A stretch of 64,000 nt of DNA from Flagellimonas amoyensis (GTDB lineage: Bacteria; Bacteroidota; Bacteroidia; Flavobacteriales; Flavobacteriaceae), in the NCBI RefSeq assembly GCF_003058265.1, contig NZ_QBUK01000006.1, positions 186,001 through 250,000 on the forward strand, given 5' to 3'. Position 1 is the first letter of the stretch. Each line of letters starts with the position of its first letter. The translations under genes and the position numbers were made by a program. The notes below the pieces were generated by a model. That model ran no database searches. It saw only the letters and a program-made list of their open reading frames with translations, and was not told the DNA's origin. Positions 26,293 to 35,114 of this stretch are shown piece by piece.

Positions 26293-27594
26293 TTAGTTCA
26301 ATGTCCAAATATCATTTAGGTACCCCATGTCTGTATTTAACCCCAGCATTACATATATCTTGTCCAAGAATACCACCATAGAATTATCCTGTCTGTTCGG
26401 GATCCCTGTTTCTTGGTATTCTTGTTCCCAATCCTTACCATTGGTACTACTCCAGACAACTGCCGAACTATCAGAAGTGGCTCCTTCAACCATTAAAATC
26501 ATCTTCTCTTCAATAGATACCAAAGAATATTCCTTGTTATTTGATTCAAACGGTGCATTTTCCAATTCCAACGCCCAATCAATCCCGTCTATGCTACTAA
26601 ACACTTTGTCTTGGACAACCACCCACATTTTGTCATTAAACACAACTGCTTCCTGCTCTATCGACACGGAAAACCCAATATCATCAGTAACCAAACTCCA
26701 GTTAACTCCATCATCACTACTCCAAACATTTTGATTGAAAAATTCATTCTGTCCTCCTGTAATCAACCAGAGTTTCTCATTGTACAGCAAAATTTTATGA
26801 CCCCAATCTGCTGGAAATTCAGCATTTTCTTTCTCCATGAGCCAATTTTTTCCATCTATACTGGACCAAATATCATTGGAAGGGGCTCCATTCCACCTAA
26901 AACCTCCTATCAAAAACATCTTGTTGTGAAAAACGACCACTTGATGAAATGACCGCGGCATAAAACCTGGGGCATCTGTTTCCAAAGTCCAATTTTCACC
27001 ATCGGCACTACTCCAAACATCATCCAAATAATGTAATACCCCGTCAGAATTATAACCATAACCACCAATAGTGAAAAGTTTTCCATTAAATTCTACAACT
27101 GTGGCCAAATGACGTGCGCCGAAAGAAGGCGAGGATATAAAAGAACCTACGGGTCTGGTTTTGAAACTATATATTTTACTGGTCGTAGCATTGCCATTAC
27201 CATCCTCTGCCACCACTTTCCAGAAATAAGTAGCGGCAAATTCCAAATCGTCATCCAAACTATAAGTCAAAGAATTTAGGTCCGTCGCAACCTGTGAAGC
27301 AGGATTTTCTTCTTGACCAAGGAACAAGGTATAAGTAACCGCCTCATTTTCCGGGTCAATGGCTTCCGTCCATTCGAATGTAGGTTTTAATTCCACTTCA
27401 TCTGCACCATCTTCTATCGCTAATAAATCGAAAGAGGCTGGGGCAGCATTCTCTGGTTCTTCATTTTCTTCAGGAGTGGTAGGGGTTTCGCCAGTAGGAG
27501 ATTCTCCCATATCATTCCCACCACTACAAGAAACGGTACTTAAGGATACAAAAACCACTAGTACTAACAGAAAAGCCAAATTATTTCTCCTCAT
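26293..27594 (-). CDS. Lipoprotein with kelch/BNR-like repeats
   Basis: 433 residues: signal and lipobox 'FVSLSTVSCSGG', a Pro/Thr/Glu-rich linker, an Ig/fibronectin-like domain (about 55-150, 'LKPTFEWTEAIDPENEAVTYTLFLGQ'), then five or more ~48-residue repeats, each with a 'DDVWSSADGENWTLE' or 'NDIWSSIDGKNWLME' signature, as in a beta-propeller. Probably surface-exposed; ligand unknown. Codon choice is visibly more AT-rich than in the neighbours, suggesting recent transfer or relaxed selection. Stands alone. Confidence 0.82.
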   Translation of the reverse strand: MRRNNLAFLLVLVVFVSLSTVSCSGGNDMGESPTGETPTTPEENEEPENAAPASFDLLAIEDGADEVELKPTFEWTEAIDPENEAVTYTLFLGQEENPASQVATDLNSLTYSLDDDLEFAATYFWKVVAEDGNGNATTSKIYSFKTRPVGSFISSPSFGARHLATVVEFNGKLFTIGGYGYNSDGVLHYLDDVWSSADGENWTLETDAPGFMPRSFHQVVVFHNKMFLIGGFRWNGAPSNDIWSSIDGKNWLMEKENAEFPADWGHKILLYNEKLWLITGGQNEFFNQNVWSSDDGVNWSLVTDDIGFSVSIEQEAVVFNDKMWVVVQDKVFSSIDGIDWALELENAPFESNNKEYSLVSIEEKMILMVEGATSDSSAVVWSSTNGKDWEQEYQETGIPNRQDNSMVVFLDKIYVMLGLNTDMGYLNDIWTLN

Positions 27595-27656
27595 TCTTCC
27601 CCTATTTAACGAAGAGCAATATAATACAATTCTTACTGGTTAAAAATGTACCTGTT

Positions 27657-28718
27657 TTAATTGATGCTCTGCACCACTTCTTTTTTGGCCTCTTTTTTGG
27701 AACCATCGAATCCTTCCACACCACCAACGGTAGTATATTTCATCACAAAACGTTTGTCGGGATTGATGATCTGATAGGCAAACTGGCACATCACCGCTGC
27801 TTCATGGAAACCGGACAAGATCAATTTAAGTTTACCTGGGTAGGTATTTACGTCGCCAATGGCAAATACGCCTGGAATGTTGGTCTGGTAATCCTTGGCA
27901 TTGTTCACCTTGATGGCATTCTTCTCGATTTCCAAGCCCCAGTTACCGATGGGTCCCAATTTTGGGGACAATCCGAACAAAGGAATGAAGAAATCTGTCT
28001 CCACATAGGCATCTTCCTTGGACTCATCGTTGTACTTGATCACTACGGCCTGAAGCTCATCCTTTCCGTGGATTTCCTGAACTTCGGCTTCGGTATAGAG
28101 TTGGATTTTGCCCAATTTGGCCAATTCCCTTGCTTTTTCCACAGAATCCAATGCTCCACGGAACTCGTTCCTGCGGTGCACCAACGAAACTTCGGAAGCT
28201 ACATCGGCCAAGAAAATGGCCCAATCCAAGGCGGAATCACCTCCACCGGAAATCACCACTTTCTTGTCACGGAACTGCTCAGGATCCTTGACCATATACT
28301 CCACGCCTTTGCTCTCAAAGAGTCCAATGTTGGCTATCAATGGCTTTCTGGGCTCGAAAGACCCCAATCCACCTGCAATGACCACAACTGGTGCTTGGTG
28401 TTGGGTACCTTTGTTGGTGGTGACGATAAAGGAGCCATCCTCTTGTTTATCCAAGGTTTCGGCACGTTCGCCCAAAGTGAAACCTGGCTCAAAAGGCCTG
28501 ATCTGTTCCATCAGGTTGCTCACCAAATCCCCCGCCAAGATTTCCGGAAAGGCCGGAATGTCATAAATCGGTTTTTTTGGATAAATCTCGGCACATTGCC
28601 CTCCGGGTTGGGCCAAGGCATCTATCAAATGGCACTTGAGTTTCAACAAGCCTGCCTCAAAAACGGTGAACAATCCAGTGGGTCCCGCTCCAATTATAAT
28701 GATGTCTGTTTTGATCAT
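27657..28718 (-). CDS. Ferredoxin/flavodoxin-NADP reductase, thioredoxin-reductase-like
   Basis: 353-residue flavoprotein: FAD motif 'IIGAGPTGLFTVFEAGLL', NADPH motif 'VVISGGGDSALDWA', and C-terminal FAD contact 'GVFAIGDVNTYPGK'. The CxxC of true thioredoxin reductases is missing, placing it in the TrxR-like ferredoxin-NADP reductase group. As last gene of the sulfate operon it is the likely electron source for the ferredoxin-type sulfite reductase two genes upstream; this partner role is inferred. Confidence 0.88.
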   Translation of the reverse strand: MIKTDIIIIGAGPTGLFTVFEAGLLKLKCHLIDALAQPGGQCAEIYPKKPIYDIPAFPEILAGDLVSNLMEQIRPFEPGFTLGERAETLDKQEDGSFIVTTNKGTQHQAPVVVIAGGLGSFEPRKPLIANIGLFESKGVEYMVKDPEQFRDKKVVISGGGDSALDWAIFLADVASEVSLVHRRNEFRGALDSVEKARELAKLGKIQLYTEAEVQEIHGKDELQAVVIKYNDESKEDAYVETDFFIPLFGLSPKLGPIGNWGLEIEKNAIKVNNAKDYQTNIPGVFAIGDVNTYPGKLKLILSGFHEAAVMCQFAYQIINPDKRFVMKYTTVGGVEGFDGSKKEAKKEVVQSIN

Positions 28719-28747
28719 AATACTGCTTTTAATACATCTGGAAAGTC

Positions 28748-28766
28748 CCTTCGACTTGGCTCAGGG
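28748..28766. repeat. Dispersed palindromic element (variant)
   Basis: CCTTCGACTTGGCTCAGGG, a diverged copy of the TTCGACT(A/G)CGCTCAG family, in the gap between the siroheme methyltransferase and the reductase. Confidence 0.6.
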
Positions 28767-28787
28767 TCCAGATCAACTTGACAATTT

Positions 28788-29564
28788 TTAAATTTTAACT
28801 AGCAATTCTTTTGCCTGGTTCTGATATTCCTTTTGAATGTCCAATATGTTTTGGCGATGGTTCACCACCTCTCCGATGATGATGATCGCTGGGTTGGACA
28901 ACTGCTGCTCCCTTGCCTTGTCCTCAATGGAAGCAACAGTGCCAATTCCAATTTTTTCATGCTCCGTGGTGCCATTTTGGATGATGGCCACTGGCGTATT
29001 TTCTTTTCCTTCTTCTTTGAAGAGTTCCATGATCTCTCCCAACTTTGACATACCCATCAGGATGATGACCGTTGCGCTCGACTTTGCGGCCAAGGCCACA
29101 TCATTGGATAGTTTGTGCTCTTTGGTGGTACCTGTGATTACCCAAAAACTCTCGGCCGCACCTCTTTTGGTCACCGGGATGTTTTGGGATGCCGGAACCG
29201 ATACCGAGGATGAAATCCCGGGAACCACGGCCACTTCAAGGCCCAACCCAGCGGCATATTCCATTTCTTCGGCCCCACGGCCAAACACAAACGGGTCGCC
29301 TCCTTTCAATCGGACCACATGATGTCCTTGATGGGCTCGTTGCACGATCAGTTCGTTGATCTGTTCCTGCTGATAGGTATAGCATCCTTTGCGCTTGCCC
29401 ACAAAGATTTTTTCGGCTTGGGGAGCATAATCCAATAATTCCTCGGACACCAGGGCATCGTACAATACCACATCTGCGGCCTGCAATGCCTTCACACCCT
29501 TTAGGGTGATCAAATCCGCATCGCCGGGACCTGCCCCTACCACTGTCAATTTTCCGTTACGCAT
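28788..29564 (-). CDS. cobA: Uroporphyrinogen-III C-methyltransferase
   Basis: SAM-dependent methylation of uroporphyrinogen III to precorrin-2, leading to siroheme needed by the neighbouring sulfite reductase. 258 residues: 'LTVVGAGPGDADLITLKG', 'GCYTYQQEQINELI', 'VRLKGGDPFVFGRGAEE' and 'ITGTTKEHKL'. ATG at 29564 lies inside the end of the sulfite reductase gene (8-base overlap), so a start at 29657 is unlikely. The oxidase/chelatase part of siroheme synthase is not fused and not nearby. Confidence 0.93.
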   Translation of the reverse strand: MRNGKLTVVGAGPGDADLITLKGVKALQAADVVLYDALVSEELLDYAPQAEKIFVGKRKGCYTYQQEQINELIVQRAHQGHHVVRLKGGDPFVFGRGAEEMEYAAGLGLEVAVVPGISSSVSVPASQNIPVTKRGAAESFWVITGTTKEHKLSNDVALAAKSSATVIILMGMSKLGEIMELFKEEGKENTPVAIIQNGTTEHEKIGIGTVASIEDKAREQQLSNPAIIIIGEVVNHRQNILDIQKEYQNQAKELLVKI

Positions 29565-31647
29565 GTTCCAACTCCAATTTTCTGTAGGCTTCCAATCGTT
29601 CCAATACGGTTTTCGCATCTTCCACATAGCTTTTTGCAAAAGCTTCGGAAGGCTCATTCTGATTCAATTGAAGGGCCCATTTTTCAAATCCTCCTTCAAA
29701 CTCAATTTTTCCGGTGGCCACATAATGTTCATCAAAATCCTTGATGATGCTGGCATGGGTGTTCACTTTCTGTTTTTCTGCGGTCAACAATGCCTTGGCA
29801 GAGTTCACCATGGACTGATAGGAATAGTAAATACTCGCCGCCCATTTTCCTTGTTGGATGGCCTCTTCGGCATTTTCTATCTTCTCCTGACTCTCAAAGA
29901 ACAGGGTCGCCACCAAGTCCACAATCACTCCGGCACATTCCCCAACCCCGATTTCCTGAACGTATTTTTCCTCGTTGCCCCAATCGATAAAATCTTCTTG
30001 GGTCAGGTTGTCAACCTCTGTCAATGGTTTCAAAAAATCGTAGAAGTAATGCTGTCCTTTTTCTTCATAATACTCGGTGAAGTTGGCCCCATTTCCATTG
30101 GCCTCAAAATCATCCAAGATCAATCGAAGTGCCTCTGGCCCTCTTTTACTTGGGATTTTGGCCACTTTGTCCGCAAACTTTCCGTTACCGTTGCCCAAGT
30201 TGCCACCACCCAACAATACTTGAAGGGCCGGTGCCACCAATTTATCCTTGGTGCGGATGGACATTCCTTGGAAACCAATATGGGCCATGTTGTGTTGTCC
30301 GCACGCATTCATACACCCACTGATCTTGATCACCACATCGGCATTATTGATGTACTGTGGGTATTCGGCCTTGATCACACGCTCCAACTCATCGGCGATA
30401 CCTGTACTGCTGGCGATACCCAAATTACAGGTGTCCGTCCCAGGACATGCGGTGATATCCAAAGCCTTGTTGTAGCCTGCTTCGGCAAAGCCCAATTTTT
30501 CGAGTTCTTGGTAGAAGAAAGGAACCAATTCCTCCTTCACGAAGGGTATCAATATATTTTGACGAAGGGAGAGACGAATCTCACCGGCTGCATAGTTCTG
30601 GACCAAACGGGCCAATTCCCTTGCCTTATCGGTATAAAAATCACCCAACAGCACCTTGATCCCGATGGCCACATAGCCTTCTTGTTTTTGGGGCACCAAA
30701 TTGGTGGATTTCCATTGTTCAAATGCTTTTGTATCCTCAATTTCAACCGTGGGCGTTTCCATCTCGGCCACTTGAACCTTTGGATAACTTTCAAAATCGA
30801 TAGGGTAGGATTGAATAGGAATGGCGGTCTGTTCTTCTTCCAACAATTGTTTGAAGCCATCCAACCCAATATCCTTCAACAAAAATTTCATCCGCGCCTT
30901 GGCCCTACTCTTGCGTTCCCCGTAACGGTCGAACACACGAACCACGCCTTCCATAAGGGGTATGATCTTATCCGTGGGCAAAAAGCTATAGAGTTCATCG
31001 GCATGGCGAGGTTGTGAACCCAATCCACCGGCCAACATCACTTTGAACCCTCTTACCCCATTTTCAATTTTGGCGATAAAACCCAAATCGTGCATGTAGG
31101 ACAATCCTGTATCGGCATCACTCGAAGAAAATGAAACCTTGAACTTTCGTCCCATTTCCTGACCGATGGGGTTTCGTAAAAAGTATTCGAACAAAGCTTG
31201 TGCATAGGGCGATACATCGAATGGCTCATCCACATCGATACCCGCTGTTTCGCTGGCCGTAACGTTCCGAACGGTATTCCCGCATGCTTCCCTGATGGTC
31301 ACCTCATCTTTTTCCAATTCGGCCCACAGCTCAGGGGTACGTTCGAGATCCACATAGTGGATCTGGATATCCTGACGCGTGGTGATGTGCAGTCGACCAC
31401 GGGAATATTCATCGGAAACATCACAAATCCGAAGCAGTTGGTTCGAAGTGACCTTACCATACGGAAGTTTGATTCGGACCATCTGTACACCAGGTTGACG
31501 CTGGCCATAGACCCCACGCGCCAAACGAAGGCTTCGGAATTTCTCCTCATCGATGTTGCCATCCTTGAACTGGCGAATTTTTTTCTCCAAATCAATGATG
31601 TCCTTTTCTACTACCGGGTTCTCTATTTCTGTTCTGAAACTTTTCAT
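29557..31647 (-). CDS. Ferredoxin-type nitrite/sulfite reductase with C-terminal HEPN domain
   Basis: Six-electron reduction of sulfite to sulfide at a coupled siroheme/4Fe-4S centre. 696 residues, longer than the usual ~550. Residues 1-580 contain both ferredoxin-like and siroheme repeats, with cluster cysteines C401 and C407 ('TACPGTDTCNLG') and C445 and C449 ('SGCMNACGQHN'). Residues about 590-690 form an all-helical extension ('EEAIQQGKWAASIYYSYQSM'), which matches HEPN-type four-helix bundles. Position between cysN and cobA argues for sulfite rather than nitrite as substrate. Confidence 0.93.
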   Translation of the reverse strand: MKSFRTEIENPVVEKDIIDLEKKIRQFKDGNIDEEKFRSLRLARGVYGQRQPGVQMVRIKLPYGKVTSNQLLRICDVSDEYSRGRLHITTRQDIQIHYVDLERTPELWAELEKDEVTIREACGNTVRNVTASETAGIDVDEPFDVSPYAQALFEYFLRNPIGQEMGRKFKVSFSSSDADTGLSYMHDLGFIAKIENGVRGFKVMLAGGLGSQPRHADELYSFLPTDKIIPLMEGVVRVFDRYGERKSRAKARMKFLLKDIGLDGFKQLLEEEQTAIPIQSYPIDFESYPKVQVAEMETPTVEIEDTKAFEQWKSTNLVPQKQEGYVAIGIKVLLGDFYTDKARELARLVQNYAAGEIRLSLRQNILIPFVKEELVPFFYQELEKLGFAEAGYNKALDITACPGTDTCNLGIASSTGIADELERVIKAEYPQYINNADVVIKISGCMNACGQHNMAHIGFQGMSIRTKDKLVAPALQVLLGGGNLGNGNGKFADKVAKIPSKRGPEALRLILDDFEANGNGANFTEYYEEKGQHYFYDFLKPLTEVDNLTQEDFIDWGNEEKYVQEIGVGECAGVIVDLVATLFFESQEKIENAEEAIQQGKWAASIYYSYQSMVNSAKALLTAEKQKVNTHASIIKDFDEHYVATGKIEFEGGFEKWALQLNQNEPSEAFAKSYVEDAKTVLERLEAYRKLELEHA

Positions 31648-31721
31648 TATCCTATTTTTCCTATCTCTTTTATAGGTTACTGATAAATATTATCCCTACT
31701 TCTTCGCCGAGGGCAAAAATG

Positions 31722-32969
31722 CTATTCTATGAAACCTACTCCTGCTGTATGATTGGTCCTGCTATCGATGATGATAAAGGAACCATTGGTGCGGTGTTCC
31801 TTGAACTTGTCATAAAAAATGGGTTTGTTCAATTTTAGGCGCACTTTGGCAATATCGTTCATATTAAGAGAGGACACATTTTCCTCGATACCTGAATAAT
31901 CTGGGTGGATCTTATGGTCGATGGCATCTACTTTGGCCAAAGCCTTATTGACACCATGTTGCAACACATATTTTCCACCGACGGTCAATTGGTTGGAATC
32001 CATCCAAGAAATGGTTGCCGTCAATTGTTTGTCAACGATCGGAAGGTCACCCACTTTCACCAACATATCGCCACGGCTTACATTTACCTCATCTTCCAAA
32101 GTAATGGTCACCGAGGAACGACGTGGAGCGGTTTGGTATTCCGTATCATAAAAATAAATGGCCTTGATCTTGGATCTTGTCATGGATGGCAAAACCACCA
32201 CCTCGTCACCTACACTCAGCTCACCACCATACACTTTACCTGCAAATCCACGGAAATCGTGGAATTCTTCAGTTTTTGGTCTGATGACATATTGTACCGG
32301 AAAACGGGGTGTTCCCACATTGTAAATATCCTGAAGATCCAATTCCTCCAAATGTTCCAACAAGGTTTGGCCTTTATACCAATCCATGCTTTGGGAACGG
32401 TTCACTACGTTATCACCTTTAAGGGCACTTACCGGAATGAAGGTGATTTTCTGATCTTGATAATCCCTTTTGTCCATCAATTCCTCAAAATCGGCCTTGA
32501 TATCATTGAAGGCATCTTCGGAGAAATCTACCAAGTCCATTTTATTGATGGCCACGATCACATCTTTGATGCGCAACAGGTTATTGATGAAAAAGTGCCT
32601 GTTGGTCTGCTCGATCACCCCCTTTCGGGCATCGATCAAAATAATGGCTGCCTGAGAAGTGGACGCACCGGTAACCATGTTACGGGTATATTCCACATGC
32701 CCAGGGGTATCGGCAATAATATAACTTTTGGTCGCCGTGGAGAAATAGATATGGGCCACATCGATGGTGATGCCCTGCTCCCTTTCCGCCACCAAACCAT
32801 CGGTTGCCAATGAAAAATCGAGGTAATCATACCCCTTTTGTTTACTGGTACGCTCGATGGCTTCCAATTTATCGTCGGTCAAGGATTTGGTGTCGTACAA
32901 CAATCTTCCGATCAAGGTACTTTTTCCATCATCCACACTTCCTGCTGTCGCTATTTTTAAAACTTCCAA
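31722..32969 (-). CDS. cysN: Sulfate adenylyltransferase subunit 1 (GTPase)
   Basis: Regulatory GTPase of ATP sulfurylase. 415 residues, EF-Tu-like: P-loop 'AGSVDDGKSTLIGRLL', 'DTPGHVEYTRNM', 'AINKMDLVDFSED'. There is no fused APS kinase (CysC) domain. TTG start at 32969. Follows cysD after a 93-base gap that contains a palindromic repeat, the only such interruption in the operon. Confidence 0.96.
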   Translation of the reverse strand: MEVLKIATAGSVDDGKSTLIGRLLYDTKSLTDDKLEAIERTSKQKGYDYLDFSLATDGLVAEREQGITIDVAHIYFSTATKSYIIADTPGHVEYTRNMVTGASTSQAAIILIDARKGVIEQTNRHFFINNLLRIKDVIVAINKMDLVDFSEDAFNDIKADFEELMDKRDYQDQKITFIPVSALKGDNVVNRSQSMDWYKGQTLLEHLEELDLQDIYNVGTPRFPVQYVIRPKTEEFHDFRGFAGKVYGGELSVGDEVVVLPSMTRSKIKAIYFYDTEYQTAPRRSSVTITLEDEVNVSRGDMLVKVGDLPIVDKQLTATISWMDSNQLTVGGKYVLQHGVNKALAKVDAIDHKIHPDYSGIEENVSSLNMNDIAKVRLKLNKPIFYDKFKEHRTNGSFIIIDSRTNHTAGVGFIE

Positions 32970-32993
32970 TGCTTTGATTTTTTTCTTATGTCT

Positions 32994-33042
32994 CCTTCGA
33001 CTGCCCCTTCGACTGCGCTCAGGGTGACAACTCAGGATGACA
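32994..33042. repeat. Dispersed palindromic element between cysD and cysN
   Basis: Two adjoining cores: CCTTCGACTGCCCC and CTTCGACTGCGCTCAGGGTG followed by CTCAGGATGACAT. A full-length member of the dispersed family, inserted inside the sulfate operon. Confidence 0.8.
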
Positions 33043-33062
33043 TCTGGATTAATTCTTATTTT

Positions 33063-34010
33063 TTAGAAATACCCTTGTTGTTTACGTTTTTCCATGGCCG
33101 CCTCGGAACGTTTGTCGTCGATACGGGCCCCTCTTTCTGATATTTTTGAATCCCTGATCTCCGAAACCACTTTATCGATGGTGTCTGCGTGGGATTCCAC
33201 GGCTGCGGTACAGCTCATATCCCCAACGGTACGGAAACGCACGATTCTTTCTTCCACTTTTTCATCCTCAGCCCTGAAAACCACACCATCCTCAGCAGAC
33301 CAGATCAGTCCATCACGTAGGAAGGTATTTCTTTTATGGGCGAAGTAAATAGAAGGGATTTCAATATTTTCTTTTTGGATATAGCTCCAAACATCCAATT
33401 CGGTCCAGTTGCTGATCGGGAACACCCTAACATTCTGCCCCATTTCAATTTGTCCGTTCAACATATCGAACAACTCCGGACGCTGGTTCTTTTCATCCCA
33501 TTGACCAAAATCGTCACGAACGGAAAAAATTCGCTCCTTGGCCCTGGCCTTTTCTTCATCACGTCTGGCTCCGCCGATACAGGCATCGAACTTGAACTCT
33601 TCAATGGCATCCAACAAGGTTGTGGTCTGCAACATGTTCCTACTGGCATATTTTCCAGTTTCTTCCACCACTTTCCCTTGGTCGATGGAATCCTGGACAT
33701 TGCGCACAATGAGTTCCACACCCAATTCTTCCACCAACTTATCCCTGAACTCAATGGTCTCCGGAAAGTTGTGGCCGGTATCAATGTGCATCAACGGAAA
33801 GGGAATCTTTGCTGGCCAGAATGCCTTTTGGGCCAAACGGACCAAGGTTATGGAATCCTTTCCTCCAGAAAACAACAGCACAGGCTTTTCAAACTGTGCG
33901 GCCACTTCCCTTATAATATATATGGCCTCATGCTCCAATGCATTCGCACTGGGCCTGTCGGCACTGTTAATGGTTTTCGGTTTTTTGATTTCTTCTGCGA
34001 GTGTACTCAA
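33063..34010 (-). CDS. cysD: Sulfate adenylyltransferase subunit 2
   Basis: Catalytic subunit of ATP sulfurylase, making APS from ATP and sulfate. 'PVLLFSGGKDSITLVRLAQKA' is the PP-loop, and 'PLMHIDTGHNFPETIEFRD' and 'GGARRDEEKARAKERIFS' are family signatures. I place the start at TTG 34010 (MSTLAEEIKK), giving about 315 residues. An ATG at 34058 is also in frame and would overlap cysH by 19 bases but adds a 16-residue segment not typical of CysD. Confidence 0.94.
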   Translation of the reverse strand: MSTLAEEIKKPKTINSADRPSANALEHEAIYIIREVAAQFEKPVLLFSGGKDSITLVRLAQKAFWPAKIPFPLMHIDTGHNFPETIEFRDKLVEELGVELIVRNVQDSIDQGKVVEETGKYASRNMLQTTTLLDAIEEFKFDACIGGARRDEEKARAKERIFSVRDDFGQWDEKNQRPELFDMLNGQIEMGQNVRVFPISNWTELDVWSYIQKENIEIPSIYFAHKRNTFLRDGLIWSAEDGVVFRAEDEKVEERIVRFRTVGDMSCTAAVESHADTIDKVVSEIRDSKISERGARIDDKRSEAAMEKRKQQGYF

Positions 34011-34039
34011 AGCTCTGTTTGTTTTTAAGCGTTGGGGAA

Positions 34040-34669
34040 TTAGGTATGCAAACCACATTCGCGGTTGGCCAATACTTTTGTGGGGTCAAAATATTTGTGT
34101 TCGTTGGGCAGACCGTGTTCTTTAAGATAGGCGTCCAATTGCACATCACTCCAATGATAGAAAGGGCTCACCTTCAGCACACCGTCCTTGCTCATGCTCA
34201 ACACATCCAAAGAATCCCTAAGGGCGGTCTGTCCTTTTCTAAGGTTGGTGAACCAAACATCGGGTTTGTGCTCATCCATGGCCCTTCGGAAAGGCTCCAA
34301 TTTGACCTGTTCGGTAAACAATTCGTGACGGGGATCATCTATTTGAGGTATTCCCATCACAGCATCACGGTGTGAGCTGGTCTGTTTGGGCACATACAAT
34401 TTAATGTTCAATTCCAAACGGGCAATCAACTCCTCGGCATGCTTATAGGTTTGGGGGGTATTGTAACCCGTATCGCACCAAATGACCGCGATACTCCTGT
34501 CCACTTCAGTGACGGCATGTAGAATGGCCACTTCATAGGGTCGGAAATTGGTGGTCACCACCGATTTTTTGCCATGTTTGATGGCCCAAGAAATGATTTC
34601 TTCCGGTGGAATGCCCTTGAACTGGCGGTTCAGATTTTGTATTTCGTCTTGCGTCAATGCCATATCCAT
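34040..34669 (-). CDS. cysH: Phosphoadenylyl-/adenylyl-sulfate reductase
   Basis: 209 residues. PP-loop-like 'VVTTNFRPYEVAILHAV', 'WCDTGYNTPQTYKHAEEL', 'FTNLRKGQTALRDSLD' and the C-terminal catalytic 'ANRECGLHT'. The double-cysteine motifs that bind a 4Fe-4S cluster in bacterial APS reductases are absent: the only cysteines are one in WCDTG and the C-terminal one. That is the pattern of PAPS reductases, yet no APS kinase gene is seen in this operon or window. Confidence 0.93.
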   Translation of the reverse strand: MDMALTQDEIQNLNRQFKGIPPEEIISWAIKHGKKSVVTTNFRPYEVAILHAVTEVDRSIAVIWCDTGYNTPQTYKHAEELIARLELNIKLYVPKQTSSHRDAVMGIPQIDDPRHELFTEQVKLEPFRRAMDEHKPDVWFTNLRKGQTALRDSLDVLSMSKDGVLKVSPFYHWSDVQLDAYLKEHGLPNEHKYFDPTKVLANRECGLHT

Positions 34670-34674
34670 TCTAT

Positions 34675-34938
34675 TTATTTACCCCATTTGATGGAGTTCC
34701 AAATTCGTTCATGAAAAAAATAAAGTACCATTTTGGTGACCAATTCCACCATCCCAATGGAGAAAGCCAATTTCAAGGTCCCTGTCACGATCCAAGAGAT
34801 GATGATGGTGTCTATGGTCCCCACAATTCTCCAGCTGATGGATTTTGCAATGCTCCTTTTGGGGCTTTCGGAATTCACATCCTTGGTATAGGAAGATTCT
34901 TCTTTACTATTTTTTATTACCAATTGGTCTGTAATCAT
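34675..34938 (-). CDS. DUF2061 membrane protein
   Basis: 87 residues. After a charged N-terminus comes 'SIAKSISWRIVGTIDTIIIS', typical of DUF2061, with two predicted membrane segments (about 42-60 and 62-76) and a C-terminal 'FFHERIWNSIKWGK'. Members recur in cys operons of Bacteroidota; a role in sulfate or sulfur-compound handling is guessed from this context only. First gene of the structural operon, just after the promoter region with the repeated 17-mers. Confidence 0.88.
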   Translation of the reverse strand: MITDQLVIKNSKEESSYTKDVNSESPKRSIAKSISWRIVGTIDTIIISWIVTGTLKLAFSIGMVELVTKMVLYFFHERIWNSIKWGK

Positions 34939-34952
34939 CAGTATTATTATTT

Positions 34953-34969
34953 CCCTATCGACTTACTAG
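34953..34969 (-). promoter_or_regulatory. Proximal 17-bp operator candidate of the sulfate operon
   Basis: Minus-strand CTAGTAAGTCGATAGGG, 13 of 17 bases identical to a second copy at 35033-35049. It begins seven bases past the -7 box, i.e. at or just after the expected transcription start, where a repressor would block initiation. With one more base (CCTA...TAGG) it is a partial inverted repeat. Confidence 0.55.
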
Positions 34970-34975
34970 GAAATT

Positions 34976-34983
34976 CAAAAGTA
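34976..34983 (-). promoter_or_regulatory. Putative -7 box of the sulfate operon
   Basis: TACTTTTG on the minus strand matches TANNTTTG. A TTTTG at 35007-35011 could act as -33 element but at a 23-base spacing, longer than usual. Confidence 0.55.
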
Positions 34984-35032
34984 AAATTATTATTTAAATT
35001 GGAATGCAAAATGTTCCTTAAATTTAGTATTA

Positions 35033-35049
35033 CCCTATAGTTTTAGTAG
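35033..35049 (-). promoter_or_regulatory. Distal 17-bp operator candidate
   Basis: Minus-strand CTACTAAAACTATAGGG, a direct repeat of the proximal site, 80 bases upstream of it, centred near -70 of the presumed start. Lies between the Rrf2 gene and the operon it probably regulates. Confidence 0.5.
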
Positions 35050-35114
35050 ATTATCGATAATCGAAGTGGATTATTAGAATATTCTCATCCTATTTTTATA
35101 AAAATAGAAGGGTT

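Noticed and set aside
29506-31017. 503-codon open frame on the plus strand
   Set aside because: Antisense to the sulfite reductase, whose cluster motifs and frame are beyond doubt.
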